From Bacteroidota bacterium (GTDB taxonomy: Bacteria; Bacteroidota; Bacteroidia; Chitinophagales; Saprospiraceae), in NCBI GenBank assembly GCA_029781865.1, contig JAKOVW010000054.1:62001-126000 (forward strand): a DNA stretch of 64,000 nt, in the 5' to 3' direction. Each line of letters starts with the position of its first letter. Within the stretch, counting starts at the first letter, position 1. A model generated the notes under the pieces. That model had not been told where the DNA came from and did no database searches. It saw only the letters and a list, made by a program, of their open reading frames with translations. The position numbers and the translations under genes are program-made. Shown here one piece after another: positions 53,281 through 61,946 of this stretch.

Positions 53281-53465
53281 GAAGTTAGGAGTTAGTGGTT
53301 AGGAGTTAGGAGTTGGCTGTTTGATTGTTTAGAAACTAAAAATTCGTGCGAAGTAAATGGTAACTCTTAATTGGTAATTAGTAATTCATAACTCTTAATT
53401 AGTAATTGGTAATTCATAATTAGTAATTAGTAATTGATAATTAGTAATTAATAATTCGTAATTGA
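53281..53465. repeat. Composite heptanucleotide repeat: GGAGTTA block then TAATTnn block
   Basis: Five 7-bp units of the GGAGTTA type (53281-53315) are followed, after about 45 bp, by fifteen consecutive TAATTnn units (53361-53465). The last unit, TAATTGA, contains the TTG used as start codon of the Nudix gene. The same block order recurs at 61940-62061. Confidence 0.93.
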
Positions 53466-54082
53466 TAACCCCTGAATCCATAAAACAAAATCTGCTTTCT
53501 CCGTTGCCGGGAAAGTCTTCTCATTTAAAGCTCGCTCCATTTGCTGCACGATTGGATTATGCAGTTCCGGATGATGTGCAGAAAGCTGCTGTTTTGATTT
53601 TGCTGTATCACAAAGAAGATAAACTTTATTTCCCCTTGATCACCAGACAATCGCATTATCCAGGAGATAAACATCGCGGGCAAATCGGATTGCCAGGAGG
53701 AAGAAAAGACAGCAGTGATGAAAACATGGCATTTACATCATTGCGGGAATGTGCAGAAGAAATTGGAGTGATCAGAGACCGGATTGAATTACTTGGTGCT
53801 TTAAGTCCGATTTACATACCCGTAAGCTATCATCACGTATTTCCGTATGTTGGATTTTATCAGGGTGATATACAATTCGAATTGCAAACTTCAGAAGTGC
53901 ATTCCCTGCATGAAATAGAATTGTCGCATTTGATATCCAATGACAATCGCAGAGTACAGGAATTAAAAACAACTGAAGGTCCCTTGCGTGAAGTCCCCGT
54001 TATTCAAATCGATGCATTAACGATTTGGGGTGCTACAGCCATGATCCTCGAAGAATTTTCAGATGTGATCAAAGGGATATAA
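53462..54082 (+). CDS. Nudix hydrolase (CoA pyrophosphatase-like)
   Basis: A 206-residue Nudix enzyme. The Nudix box is GGRKDSSDENMAFTSLRECA followed by EEIGV (about 77-101), and the preceding GQIGLPGG belongs to the CoA-diphosphatase subgroup (UPF0035-like). It probably cleaves CoA or its oxidised forms to phosphopantetheine. No ATG precedes the box; the only reasonable start is the TTG at 53462, which falls inside the last unit of a repeat array. Confidence 0.88.
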   Translation: MITPESIKQNLLSPLPGKSSHLKLAPFAARLDYAVPDDVQKAAVLILLYHKEDKLYFPLITRQSHYPGDKHRGQIGLPGGRKDSSDENMAFTSLRECAEEIGVIRDRIELLGALSPIYIPVSYHHVFPYVGFYQGDIQFELQTSEVHSLHEIELSHLISNDNRRVQELKTTEGPLREVPVIQIDALTIWGATAMILEEFSDVIKGI

Positions 54083-54219
54083 TCATAGTGTTGATTTTCC
54101 GAATTACCATGGATCACTTATTGCCTATTAGTTTTCTATGTGATCTATTGTGAACTATGTGTTTCAAAAAAACATTTCGTCCGAAAACCATTTTTAAGTC
54201 TACCCAATAAAACATAATT

Positions 54220-57200
54220 TTATCGTATAACGGTCACATCCCCTTTCTTGGTAACTATGTTTCCATCTCTAAGTATGAGTAGTGCATGCCAGGCATAAAC
54301 ACCTGGCACTACCTGTTGTCCTTGAAATCGACCATCCCATCCCAATGGAAGTTCATTTGCTATAAATCCTTTCTTCTGCCAAACCAGATTACCCCATCGA
54401 TCATAAATGGATAAAGATGAAATCAATGCAATTGTTTTTCCATTGTCGAACAAGGTAAACCAACCATTTAAATCTCCCGGATGTATAACATTAGGATAGT
54501 AAATTCCAACCTCATTTTTAATGGTTAGAATAAGATAATGAATAGAATCACAGCCACCAGTTGAGGTAAAATGCTCTTGATAGGTTCCGGATAAAGGATA
54601 GCTCTGATGATTGATTGGCCAGGTGTAAGCAGTGTCTGTGATTACTGTATCTCGTTTCTCAAAATCGAGATTCACAATTAAATTTAATTTGAGAATAGAA
54701 TCACAGCCTTGACTTGTTTTTAGAGGATACGTATATTCTCCCGATTGCTTTAATAAAGTTTTATTCACCGGCCAGAAGTATTCTTTACAGGCTTCTGCTT
54801 TATCAACAAACTCAAAACTTTTAAGAATATTCAAATCGAGTTTGTAAATGGAATCGCAACCGAAACTGTTGGTATATTTTTGAAGATACACACCCGACTG
54901 ATTGTATGTAATACCATTTATGTTCCATTTAAAAGTGTCACAGTTGGTGGCTGTATTGTTATGTATCTCCGATCTGATATTTAGATTGAGATTGATTAAA
55001 GAATCACAGCCATAGGCATTCTGAATCATAAAAGCGTATATTCCATTTGCCTTTAGGGTTTTGCCAAGAAAACTCAAGCTATCACAAACAGAAAGTGCTA
55101 TATTTTCTTGACTTGATTTATTGATGGTCAAATTTAAATTAAGGGTACTGTCACATCCGTTTACATTGACTGTCTTATATTCGTAAACACCACTTTTGTC
55201 ATAGGTATTTCCATTCCATGTATAGCTATCACATACTGTTTGATTAAATTGAAGCTTATCCGAATTGTTTATCGTTAGTTGCAATGTTGCTATACTGTCA
55301 CATCCAGTTGCATTGAGAGTTTTATATTGATAAGTACCGCTTTGGGTATAGGATTGACCATTCCAATTGTAAATAGCACAAGAGATTTGAGAAATATTTG
55401 AGCTAGTTGATTTATTAATTGTAAGTTGAAGTGTTGCAACACTATCACATCCTGCAACATTCAATGTTTCAAATTGATAGTTTCCACTTTGAGTGTAAGC
55501 TTGTCCGTTCCAAATGTAACTGTCACAAGCTGATAATGCCGTATTTGAATTACTTGATTTATTAATTGTGAGTTGAAGTGTAGTGATGCTATCACAACCA
55601 AGACTATTTATTGTTTTATACTGGTAGCTGCCACTTTGAGTATAAGTTTGTCCATTCCATAGATAAGTATCGCAAGCACTATTAACAATAGTCGCATTAA
55701 TCACTGAATTGATTGAGAGATTCAATGTAACCATGCTATCACAACCAAACCGATTTATAGTGTAAAACTTATACAAACCACTTTGAGTATAAGTTTGTCC
55801 ATTCCAGAAATAATTATTACAAGCAGTGTGGTTAATTAATTGATTATCTGATTTGTTGATGATGAGTTCTAATGTTGTAATACTATCACACCCTAGAATA
55901 TTTAAAGCTTGATATGGATAGTTACCGCTTTTGTCATATGTGATTCCATTCCAGAAAAAGCTATCACAAGCAATATGCGGTATGTTTATAGAGCTAGAAC
56001 TCTTAATGATTAAATCTAGTGTTGTAATGCTATCACATCCAAAATTACTTATAGTGTCATACACAAATGTACCGCTTTGCAGATAAATTTTCCCATTCCA
56101 ATTATACTTATCGCAGGCTTTGATAGATTGAACCGCATAAACCGTATCCACTGTAATCAATTCCATTATGGAAATTAGACTATCACATCCCTTTAGCGTA
56201 CTTAGTTTATTATAATACTCTCCTGCATCATGTATAAGTGTACCGAAGAAATTATACTCTCCACCTTTACATATTGTTGCATTTAACCTTTCAATTTTTG
56301 GAAAATCAAGTGTATGAAAAGTATTATCGGTATAATCGCATTCCGCAATTTTAAAATCAGTAGTATTAAATTGTCCCGATCCATTTCTTGTGGTATTAAT
56401 GACCATAAAAAGATCTGTGACATTAGATACAGAGAATTTAAATACTAAATTTAAAAGGCTGTCACCACTTTCCATTTTTTTCAATGTGTAATAGATACCT
56501 ATCAAGGCGCCGGTTGCTTCAGGATCTCCATTGTAAAAAGAAACAGGCAGGCTTGAATCTGCACTAAAAGAAGCATCTGCTCGATTGTATATGTCAAAAA
56601 TTACTGTGTACTCATCATTTTTTGGATCATAATTGATGCATTTAATATTACCTGTAAGGCTTGCAGCTTTTTTGAAATACATACCATTATCCAATAATGA
56701 TTCTTGTACAAAAAAGTTATTGTATTTGCCATTTTTGTATGTAGCATTGTTTTTTTCTACTTGTGGTATAGTGAGGTCGTCATTAATGTTTAGCACATGA
56801 TAGTTGTATTGGTTCCAGATACCACGTGCAGGAGCCCAACCGGGAATACTGTCCGGAGGACCAAAGATGCAAAGTTTTCCGTAATCACCAGTATGAGTGA
56901 AACCACATGGTATGCAAATCTTAGCATGACCTGTATGGTCAATATCTCCAATTATAGGGTATTCAGCACTTGTCCAAGAATAGCAACCAAACTTTGCTAT
57001 AACTTTTGGTTGGATTCCTGAGCCATCGATAATGCTTAGATTAGTTTCGTCCCTATATACAATTTTATTTATCCCATCATTATTAAAATCAAACATAGAT
57101 AAACCAGTGTAAGCAGATGAATCAGTTGTAGTGAATATCCAGTCTGGCTGAAAGATTGTGGTTCCATTGTATGAAAACGCAAGCAAACTTGAAAACCTTG

Positions 57201-58233
57201 TAAATAGAATACTAGGTTTGCCTGCACCTTTAATATCACCTATAAAGGGTGGTCCAATTCCAGTATATACAATACTTGGAGGATACGCTTTTGCTATAAG
57301 TTGCGGTATTCCATTAGAGAGGGTATACGCATAAACTATAGATTTGCCGCTTAGTCCTGGAGATGTTACTATAATATCAAGTCTTCCATCTAAATTGATA
57401 TCAGCAACAGTTGTAAATCCATCTCTGAAAGTATTGTCCACTTGAATATTTAAAGGAGTCATACTGTTGCCTGCCAAACCATTTATATTGTTAATTTTTA
57501 TTTTATATACAGTAAATCCGGCAGCTAATTCTAAATCTGTTGAATCTTCATCCAACTGTGCAGCTATAGTAAGAGCATCACTCCCAAAATTCATTGCGCC
57601 TTCTCTACCAATACCATTAGCACCACCATCGGCTAGTTTGATTCCTGTTCGAGCATTAAAAATTTTATTGTTAACATATATCTCTGGAATACCATCTTGA
57701 TTAAAATCAGCTAAAGCGGGTGTGCCACCTGGTTCTTCTGAAAACTGAGTATATAAATCGCCCCTCTCGTCAGAGATCCAAGCAAGCTTGCCATCAGCAT
57801 GGTAACAAAATAATCTTCCTATAATAGGTCCTGGATTTGGAAAATTTTTTGAAGCTTCAAAAAATATTTCAGGAATTCCATCTCCATCAATATCGGCAAC
57901 TGCAAGACCGGTTAGCTCTAAATTAAAGTAAGGAGTAGTAAATCCCCATTTTGTAGATCCGGTTTTAGAATCTATTATTAAAATTTTTTGATTATTACTT
58001 GCTTGAGCAATGAATTCAGGTATACAGTCTCCATCCATATCTGCCAATAAAGGAGTTTGTCTTGGATAAACAGAGTCAACACTTTCATATTTTTTCTCAA
58101 TAGTAAATTTTGAAGTTGGGTATTTTTCTTTTGTATAACATAAGTTTGTATCTGTTTTCGAGCAAATATTGCCTTGTCCAAAAACTTGTTCGACACAAAC
58201 TGACAATAAAATAAAAATGTATAATCTGAACAT
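54220..58233 (-). CDS. Giant T9SS type B secreted protein with FG-GAP repeats and 49-residue Cys repeats
   Basis: A 1337-residue secreted protein. A signal peptide (about 1-19, QVFGQ) is followed by FG-GAP/VCBS-like repeats (about 50-460) carrying calcium-loop motifs such as DMDGDCIPEF, DIDGDGIPEI and DINLDGRLDI, then a beta-rich region (about 470-650), twelve Cys repeats (about 651-1239) and a gliding-motility-associated CHU_C domain (1240-1337, ending GDVTVIR). CHU_C directs export by T9SS and anchoring on the surface. It is likely an adhesin or surface polymer; the binding partner is unknown. The downstream neighbour 58367-59611 is also a T9SS cargo. Confidence 0.92.
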   Translation of the reverse strand: MFRLYIFILLSVCVEQVFGQGNICSKTDTNLCYTKEKYPTSKFTIEKKYESVDSVYPRQTPLLADMDGDCIPEFIAQASNNQKILIIDSKTGSTKWGFTTPYFNLELTGLAVADIDGDGIPEIFFEASKNFPNPGPIIGRLFCYHADGKLAWISDERGDLYTQFSEEPGGTPALADFNQDGIPEIYVNNKIFNARTGIKLADGGANGIGREGAMNFGSDALTIAAQLDEDSTDLELAAGFTVYKIKINNINGLAGNSMTPLNIQVDNTFRDGFTTVADINLDGRLDIIVTSPGLSGKSIVYAYTLSNGIPQLIAKAYPPSIVYTGIGPPFIGDIKGAGKPSILFTRFSSLLAFSYNGTTIFQPDWIFTTTDSSAYTGLSMFDFNNDGINKIVYRDETNLSIIDGSGIQPKVIAKFGCYSWTSAEYPIIGDIDHTGHAKICIPCGFTHTGDYGKLCIFGPPDSIPGWAPARGIWNQYNYHVLNINDDLTIPQVEKNNATYKNGKYNNFFVQESLLDNGMYFKKAASLTGNIKCINYDPKNDEYTVIFDIYNRADASFSADSSLPVSFYNGDPEATGALIGIYYTLKKMESGDSLLNLVFKFSVSNVTDLFMVINTTRNGSGQFNTTDFKIAECDYTDNTFHTLDFPKIERLNATICKGGEYNFFGTLIHDAGEYYNKLSTLKGCDSLISIMELITVDTVYAVQSIKACDKYNWNGKIYLQSGTFVYDTISNFGCDSITTLDLIIKSSSSINIPHIACDSFFWNGITYDKSGNYPYQALNILGCDSITTLELIINKSDNQLINHTACNNYFWNGQTYTQSGLYKFYTINRFGCDSMVTLNLSINSVINATIVNSACDTYLWNGQTYTQSGSYQYKTINSLGCDSITTLQLTINKSSNSNTALSACDSYIWNGQAYTQSGNYQFETLNVAGCDSVATLQLTINKSTSSNISQISCAIYNWNGQSYTQSGTYQYKTLNATGCDSIATLQLTINNSDKLQFNQTVCDSYTWNGNTYDKSGVYEYKTVNVNGCDSTLNLNLTINKSSQENIALSVCDSLSFLGKTLKANGIYAFMIQNAYGCDSLINLNLNIRSEIHNNTATNCDTFKWNINGITYNQSGVYLQKYTNSFGCDSIYKLDLNILKSFEFVDKAEACKEYFWPVNKTLLKQSGEYTYPLKTSQGCDSILKLNLIVNLDFEKRDTVITDTAYTWPINHQSYPLSGTYQEHFTSTGGCDSIHYLILTIKNEVGIYYPNVIHPGDLNGWFTLFDNGKTIALISSLSIYDRWGNLVWQKKGFIANELPLGWDGRFQGQQVVPGVYAWHALLILRDGNIVTKKGDVTVIR
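54517..56283 (-). repeat. Array of twelve 49-residue (147-bp) coding repeats
   Basis: Residues 651-1239 of the giant secreted protein. Each unit has the plan CDxYxWNGxxYxxSGxYxY...GCDSxxTLxLxI, with two Cys per unit. Units 1-9 (about 54799-56121) each have exactly 49 residues; the first, tenth and later units are slightly different in length, and the last has lost its first Cys. DNA copies have diverged, so this is an old array. Confidence 0.9.
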
Positions 58234-58316
58234 CCTTAAGCTTTTAGAGGCTGGAATGACAAATCTTTAATAGTGATTAACAAAGTTAATGAAATAAATA
58301 ATACACACACCAAAAT

Positions 58317-58353
58317 TATCTTATAAGGGCCATTGGTAGACCCTTATAAGATA
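58317..58353. terminator. Hairpin between the two T9SS genes
   Basis: Perfect 13-bp arms TATCTTATAAGGG (58317-58329) and CCCTTATAAGATA (58341-58353) with an 11-base loop. On the minus strand it lies 13 bases after the 58367-59611 gene and is followed by only a short T run, so termination may be partial. Confidence 0.65.
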
Positions 58354-58366
58354 GTTGTTTTATAAC

Positions 58367-59611
58367 TTACAATTTGATCAGTTTAATATATCCATATTTT
58401 CCTTCGTTGTTTGTATATTTTACAATATACAAACCTGCTGGTATATCAGGAGCATACCTATATTCCGCACCTGTAAAACTTCCATGACAAATAAGTTCAG
58501 AAGAAGAATTATAAAACTCAAAATTTGTGTATTTCATGGATGACCTTAATATCATCTCTTTTGTATTCAAAGGATTAGGAATGATAATAAGTTCTTCTTG
58601 AGGTATAATTGCAGATTTACTATTTCCTTTACTGCGATAATCAAGGTTATCACAATCAGGCTTCGGAAAATAAAGAACCTTAAAACAAGTTGGATCACAA
58701 TCACATGCTGAAGTGCTGCATATTTTAAAAACTATAAAAACAGCTGAATTGAAAGGACCAAGTGGATTACTAAAGGTTCCACCATGTATAAGAGTAGTTG
58801 GGGTACTTACAGCATAACTATTAGCACACAAATAACCAGAGCCTACTCTTGATGTATCTACATCAATATAAAATTGAGAGTGATCTTCAGTGCAAGAGAC
58901 ATCTTTAAGATTTACTTCAAGGTTGCATTGAGATTCGCTAGAACATGGTTTTGGTGGACAGACAACAACGTCTACAGTACATCCCCCACCTGCATCTAAA
59001 GTGAAGGAGAGACAAGTTTTTCCTATAGTACCTGGGTAAATTGTATGAGTAGTATTATAACTAAATGGACCACCAAGTCCGCCACTTAAACTGTAGGTTC
59101 CAGTTGTACCGAGAACTTTAATATCAAATGACCAAGTATCATCCGAGCCAGTTGATGTAGGTGTGCCTCCATCATGATCCCGACAAAGTACATTATTTAT
59201 AGTTGTTCTATAGAATTTGTTGCAACTAGAAGAACAGAAGTATGGAGGAGTTATATCAAAAGTGTCAATGCAATCTGCAAATTTAACAGTAAGCTTCCAA
59301 CTTCCTTCTTGTATATAAAAAGGTCCCAAATTGAAAGTGCCATCTCCTGTATCAGCCTTAATTATTGAATGACCAGATTCATTTGGATACGGATCATCCA
59401 ACCACCTTTCTATTGTGAAGGTATCACCATGTAAATGAGTTAGATTAACCTGTACATAATAATAATCATCCGATAACATGGAATTAGTATTATTATTCTG
59501 GCATGATCCAGTGTAGACATTTACCTCATATTTCTCGTAATCTCCAGGGCAAATTTCAATTGAGTTGCTGAAGATGGGAGGCAAATGAGTGTATAATGAG
59601 CTAAAGTACAA
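58367..59611 (-). CDS. T9SS type A secreted protein, apparently 5'-truncated
   Basis: A 414-residue frame that opens only at a TTG (59611). It contains many Cys (CSSSCNKF, CDCDPTCF), immunoglobulin-like beta repeats and a type A T9SS domain at about 335-414 (IIIPNPLNTKEMI, AGLYIVKYTN). No signal peptide is present, although T9SS cargo needs one. The frame continues upstream of the TTG for about 29 codons of protein-like sequence (YIFADECKDLYVAL) to a TGA near 59697, and no ATG lies in that stretch. Probably the start of the gene has been lost or the TGA is a mutation, so it may be a pseudogene. Confidence 0.65.
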   Translation of the reverse strand: MYFSSLYTHLPPIFSNSIEICPGDYEKYEVNVYTGSCQNNNTNSMLSDDYYYVQVNLTHLHGDTFTIERWLDDPYPNESGHSIIKADTGDGTFNLGPFYIQEGSWKLTVKFADCIDTFDITPPYFCSSSCNKFYRTTINNVLCRDHDGGTPTSTGSDDTWSFDIKVLGTTGTYSLSGGLGGPFSYNTTHTIYPGTIGKTCLSFTLDAGGGCTVDVVVCPPKPCSSESQCNLEVNLKDVSCTEDHSQFYIDVDTSRVGSGYLCANSYAVSTPTTLIHGGTFSNPLGPFNSAVFIVFKICSTSACDCDPTCFKVLYFPKPDCDNLDYRSKGNSKSAIIPQEELIIIPNPLNTKEMILRSSMKYTNFEFYNSSSELICHGSFTGAEYRYAPDIPAGLYIVKYTNNEGKYGYIKLIKL

Positions 59612-59964
59612 AGCAACGTATAAGTCCTTGCATTCATCTGCAAAAATGTATAATGGAATGTCAAAACAAAATGTATGATTGGAAGTATCAATATTTCAAC
59701 AAGTGCTATAATCATTTCACAGCATCCACTCGCTTATAAAAAAGAACATATTGAAGGTAAACTATTCCTCGTATCAAAAAGCTAAATAATAGAAAATAAA
59801 AAATAACTTAATTCAATTTCCAACTTCAATCCCCCTTATTCATCAAACCTATTTTTCCTTAAAATATTTATTGAGACCGTTGTTTATCAACCGGCATTAG
59901 AAACGGATAAATAAGTACTTAAAAACACCTGAGTTTTATTACTTTTGATTTGAATTTACAGGAT
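59612..59964. other. Intergenic region upstream of murA, with coding relic and promoter
   Basis: The first 86 bases continue the frame of the truncated T9SS gene on the minus strand without a start. The rest is AT-rich and holds a murA promoter box at 59940-59947. No other gene is seen. Confidence 0.5.
59940..59947 (+). promoter_or_regulatory. Candidate -7 promoter box of murA (TACTTTTG)
   Basis: TACTTTTG matches TAnnTTTG, 17 bases before the ATG at 59965. It excludes the in-frame TTG at 59950 as start for this transcript. Confidence 0.5.
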
Positions 59965-61281
59965 ATGAATACATCAGATAGTTTTGTAGTTACCGGAGGT
60001 AAAAAATTACATGGCAGTCTTCAACCGCAGGGTGCAAAAAATGAAGCCTTGCAGATATTATGCGCCTGCCTCCTGACAGATCAGGCCGTTACGATCAACA
60101 ACCTTCCTGATATACTGGATATCAGACATCTTATCGAATTGATTAAAGGACTGGGCGTTAAAGTCACCAGGCATGATGCACATTCCTATACGCTGGAAGC
60201 AGCTTCCGTCGATCTCGATTATTTCGGCACCAATGAATTTCAATTGAATGCGCGCAAAATCAGAGGTTCAGTTATGCTACTTGCACCATTGCTGGCCAGA
60301 TTTAAAAAAGCAGTCCTTCCAAAACCGGGTGGCGATAAAATAGGACGCAGAAGACTCGATACGCATTTTTTAGGTTTGCAAAAATTAAATGCGGAATTTC
60401 ATTTTGATGAAAATAAATCGGAGTACCGCATCAGCGGAGATCAACTCAGAGGTGCTTACATACTGATGGATGAAATTTCCGTCACCGGAACTGCAAATGT
60501 ATTGATGGCTGCGACTCTTGCGAAAGGTACCACAACGATTTACAATGCAGCCTGCGAACCATACATTCAGCAACTTTGCAAAATGCTCATTCGCATGGGC
60601 GCAAAAATTTCAGGCGTAGGTTCAAATTTATTGGTCATCGATGGCGTGGAAAAATTATCCGGTACAACGCATACTTTATTGCCGGATATGATTGAAATAG
60701 GTAGTTTCATCAGCCTTGCAGCAATGACCCAATCTGAACTTCGCGTAACAAACGCTGGCGTCGCCCATCTGGGAATCATTCCATTTGTATTCGAACGCAT
60801 GGGCGTAGCACTCCACATCGAAAATGATGACATCATCATTCCTGCTCAGGAAGAATACGTCATACAAAGTTTTATGGACGGATCGATCATGACAATTTAT
60901 GATTCACCATGGCCGGGTTTTACACCCGATCTGATGAGCGCACTATTGGTAATGGCCATTCAGGCCAAAGGCAGTGTTCTGATCCATCAGAAAATGTTTG
61001 AATCGAGATTATTTTTCGTCGATAAACTAATCGATATGGGTGCGCAAATTATCTTGTGCGATCCACACCGCGCCACAGTCATAGGCCTCAACCGAAAATA
61101 CCCGCTAAAAGGAATTGAAATGACCTCACCGGATATTCGCGCCGGTGTTGCATTACTTATTGCCGCCATGTCTGCAACAGGTAAAAGCATCATACATTCC
61201 ATTCATCAGATCGATCGCGGTTACGAACGAATTGATGAACGATTGAATGCAGTGGGAGCTGAAATCAAAAGAATGGATTAA
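59965..61281 (+). CDS. murA: UDP-N-acetylglucosamine 1-carboxyvinyltransferase
   Basis: A 438-residue enzyme for the first committed step of peptidoglycan synthesis (PEP plus UDP-GlcNAc). The N-terminus GGKKLHGSLQPQGAKNEALQ has the Lys-Asn pair that binds substrate, and the C-terminal half is complete (TPDLMSALLVMA, GYERIDERL). In the catalytic loop, where E. coli MurA has Cys115 in GGCTIG, this protein has D124 in PKPGGDKIGRRRLD. Cys-to-Asp at this position is known to keep activity and to prevent fosfomycin binding. The ATG at 59965 follows the promoter box directly. Confidence 0.95.
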   Translation: MNTSDSFVVTGGKKLHGSLQPQGAKNEALQILCACLLTDQAVTINNLPDILDIRHLIELIKGLGVKVTRHDAHSYTLEAASVDLDYFGTNEFQLNARKIRGSVMLLAPLLARFKKAVLPKPGGDKIGRRRLDTHFLGLQKLNAEFHFDENKSEYRISGDQLRGAYILMDEISVTGTANVLMAATLAKGTTTIYNAACEPYIQQLCKMLIRMGAKISGVGSNLLVIDGVEKLSGTTHTLLPDMIEIGSFISLAAMTQSELRVTNAGVAHLGIIPFVFERMGVALHIENDDIIIPAQEEYVIQSFMDGSIMTIYDSPWPGFTPDLMSALLVMAIQAKGSVLIHQKMFESRLFFVDKLIDMGAQIILCDPHRATVIGLNRKYPLKGIEMTSPDIRAGVALLIAAMSATGKSIIHSIHQIDRGYERIDERLNAVGAEIKRMD

Positions 61282-61293
61282 GAGGAGGAGAAT

Positions 61294-61405
61294 TTAGTTA
61301 GGAGTGAGAAGTTAGGAGTGATGAGTTAGGAGCTAGGAGCTAGGAGCTAACAGTTAGCAGTTAGCAGTTAAAAGTTAAAAGTGATGAGCTAGGAGTGGGA
61401 AGTGA
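61294..61405. repeat. Sixteen-unit heptanucleotide array of the nnAGTTA type
   Basis: Sixteen consecutive 7-bp units without a phase break, among them TTAGTTA, GGAGTGA, GGAGCTA (three in a row), GCAGTTA and AAAGTTA. All keep A-G/position 3-4 and mostly T-A/G-A at the end. It lies 12 bp after the murA stop. Confidence 0.93.
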
Positions 61406-61490
61406 GTTTGAAAAATGTTATTGCTTTAGATTGAAATGATCTTACTATTTTCTCAATAGAAATTTATTAAACAACAAATAGCGGAGCGAT

Positions 61491-61946
61491 ATGAAATCGA
61501 AGGTTCCATGGAAAATAAAAATGGATAAACCATTAACTGCGGAAGTAAAGGAGGGCCCGGATGAATGGAATGAACGATACGGAGGTAAAATGATGGTGAT
61601 ACCCACTCCGCGTATTATCGAAAAATTATTATTTGAAATTAAGAAAGGAAAATTATGGACCAACTCCCAGCTCCGCGAACATATAGCAGAAGAATGCAAG
61701 GCTGATTATGCCTGCCCTTTAACAACTGGAATTTTTTTGCGAATTTGTGCAGAGTATGCAGAAGAAATCCGCAAAGAAGGCAACACTAAAATTCCACCTT
61801 ATTGGAGAGTAGTGCGCGACGACGGAACAATGAATGAAAAATTTCCCGGCGGCCTCCAGCACCAAATTGAATTATTAAAAAGCGAAGGACATGAAATTGT
61901 CATCGAAGGCAAAAGAAAACCAAGAGTGTCAATGGGAAGAAAGTGA
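61491..61946 (+). CDS. MGMT-family alkyltransferase-like protein without the acceptor Cys
   Basis: A 151-residue protein related to O6-alkylguanine-DNA alkyltransferase C-terminal domains: WTNSQLREHIAEEC is the helix-turn-helix region, and IPPYWRVVRDDGTMNEKFPG the active-site loop, where the catalytic PCHR is replaced by PYWR. The tail has QIELLKSEGHEIV as in the family. Without the Cys it can only bind DNA lesions, like the ATL proteins that signal nucleotide-excision repair. The stop codon TGA lies inside a heptanucleotide unit (AAAGTGA). Confidence 0.8.
   Translation: MKSKVPWKIKMDKPLTAEVKEGPDEWNERYGGKMMVIPTPRIIEKLLFEIKKGKLWTNSQLREHIAEECKADYACPLTTGIFLRICAEYAEEIRKEGNTKIPPYWRVVRDDGTMNEKFPGGLQHQIELLKSEGHEIVIEGKRKPRVSMGRK

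Noticed and set aside
53462-54082. Nudix frame as a 5'-truncated pseudogene because no ATG is present
   Set aside because: The protein is complete relative to the CoA-pyrophosphatase family, including sequence before the Nudix box, and TTG starts are used by several other genes here (rnhB and the membrane protein gene before batA).
54517-56283. 147-bp direct repeats as non-coding satellite
   Set aside because: The repeats are in frame within one long gene, conserved at protein level and diverged at DNA level, so they are protein repeats.
59521-59715. Hydrophobic 64-residue frame upstream of the truncated T9SS gene as its missing signal peptide
   Set aside because: It is in a different frame, overlaps the coding part instead of ending before it and has no signal-peptidase-like end. 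A single frameshift would not place it correctly.
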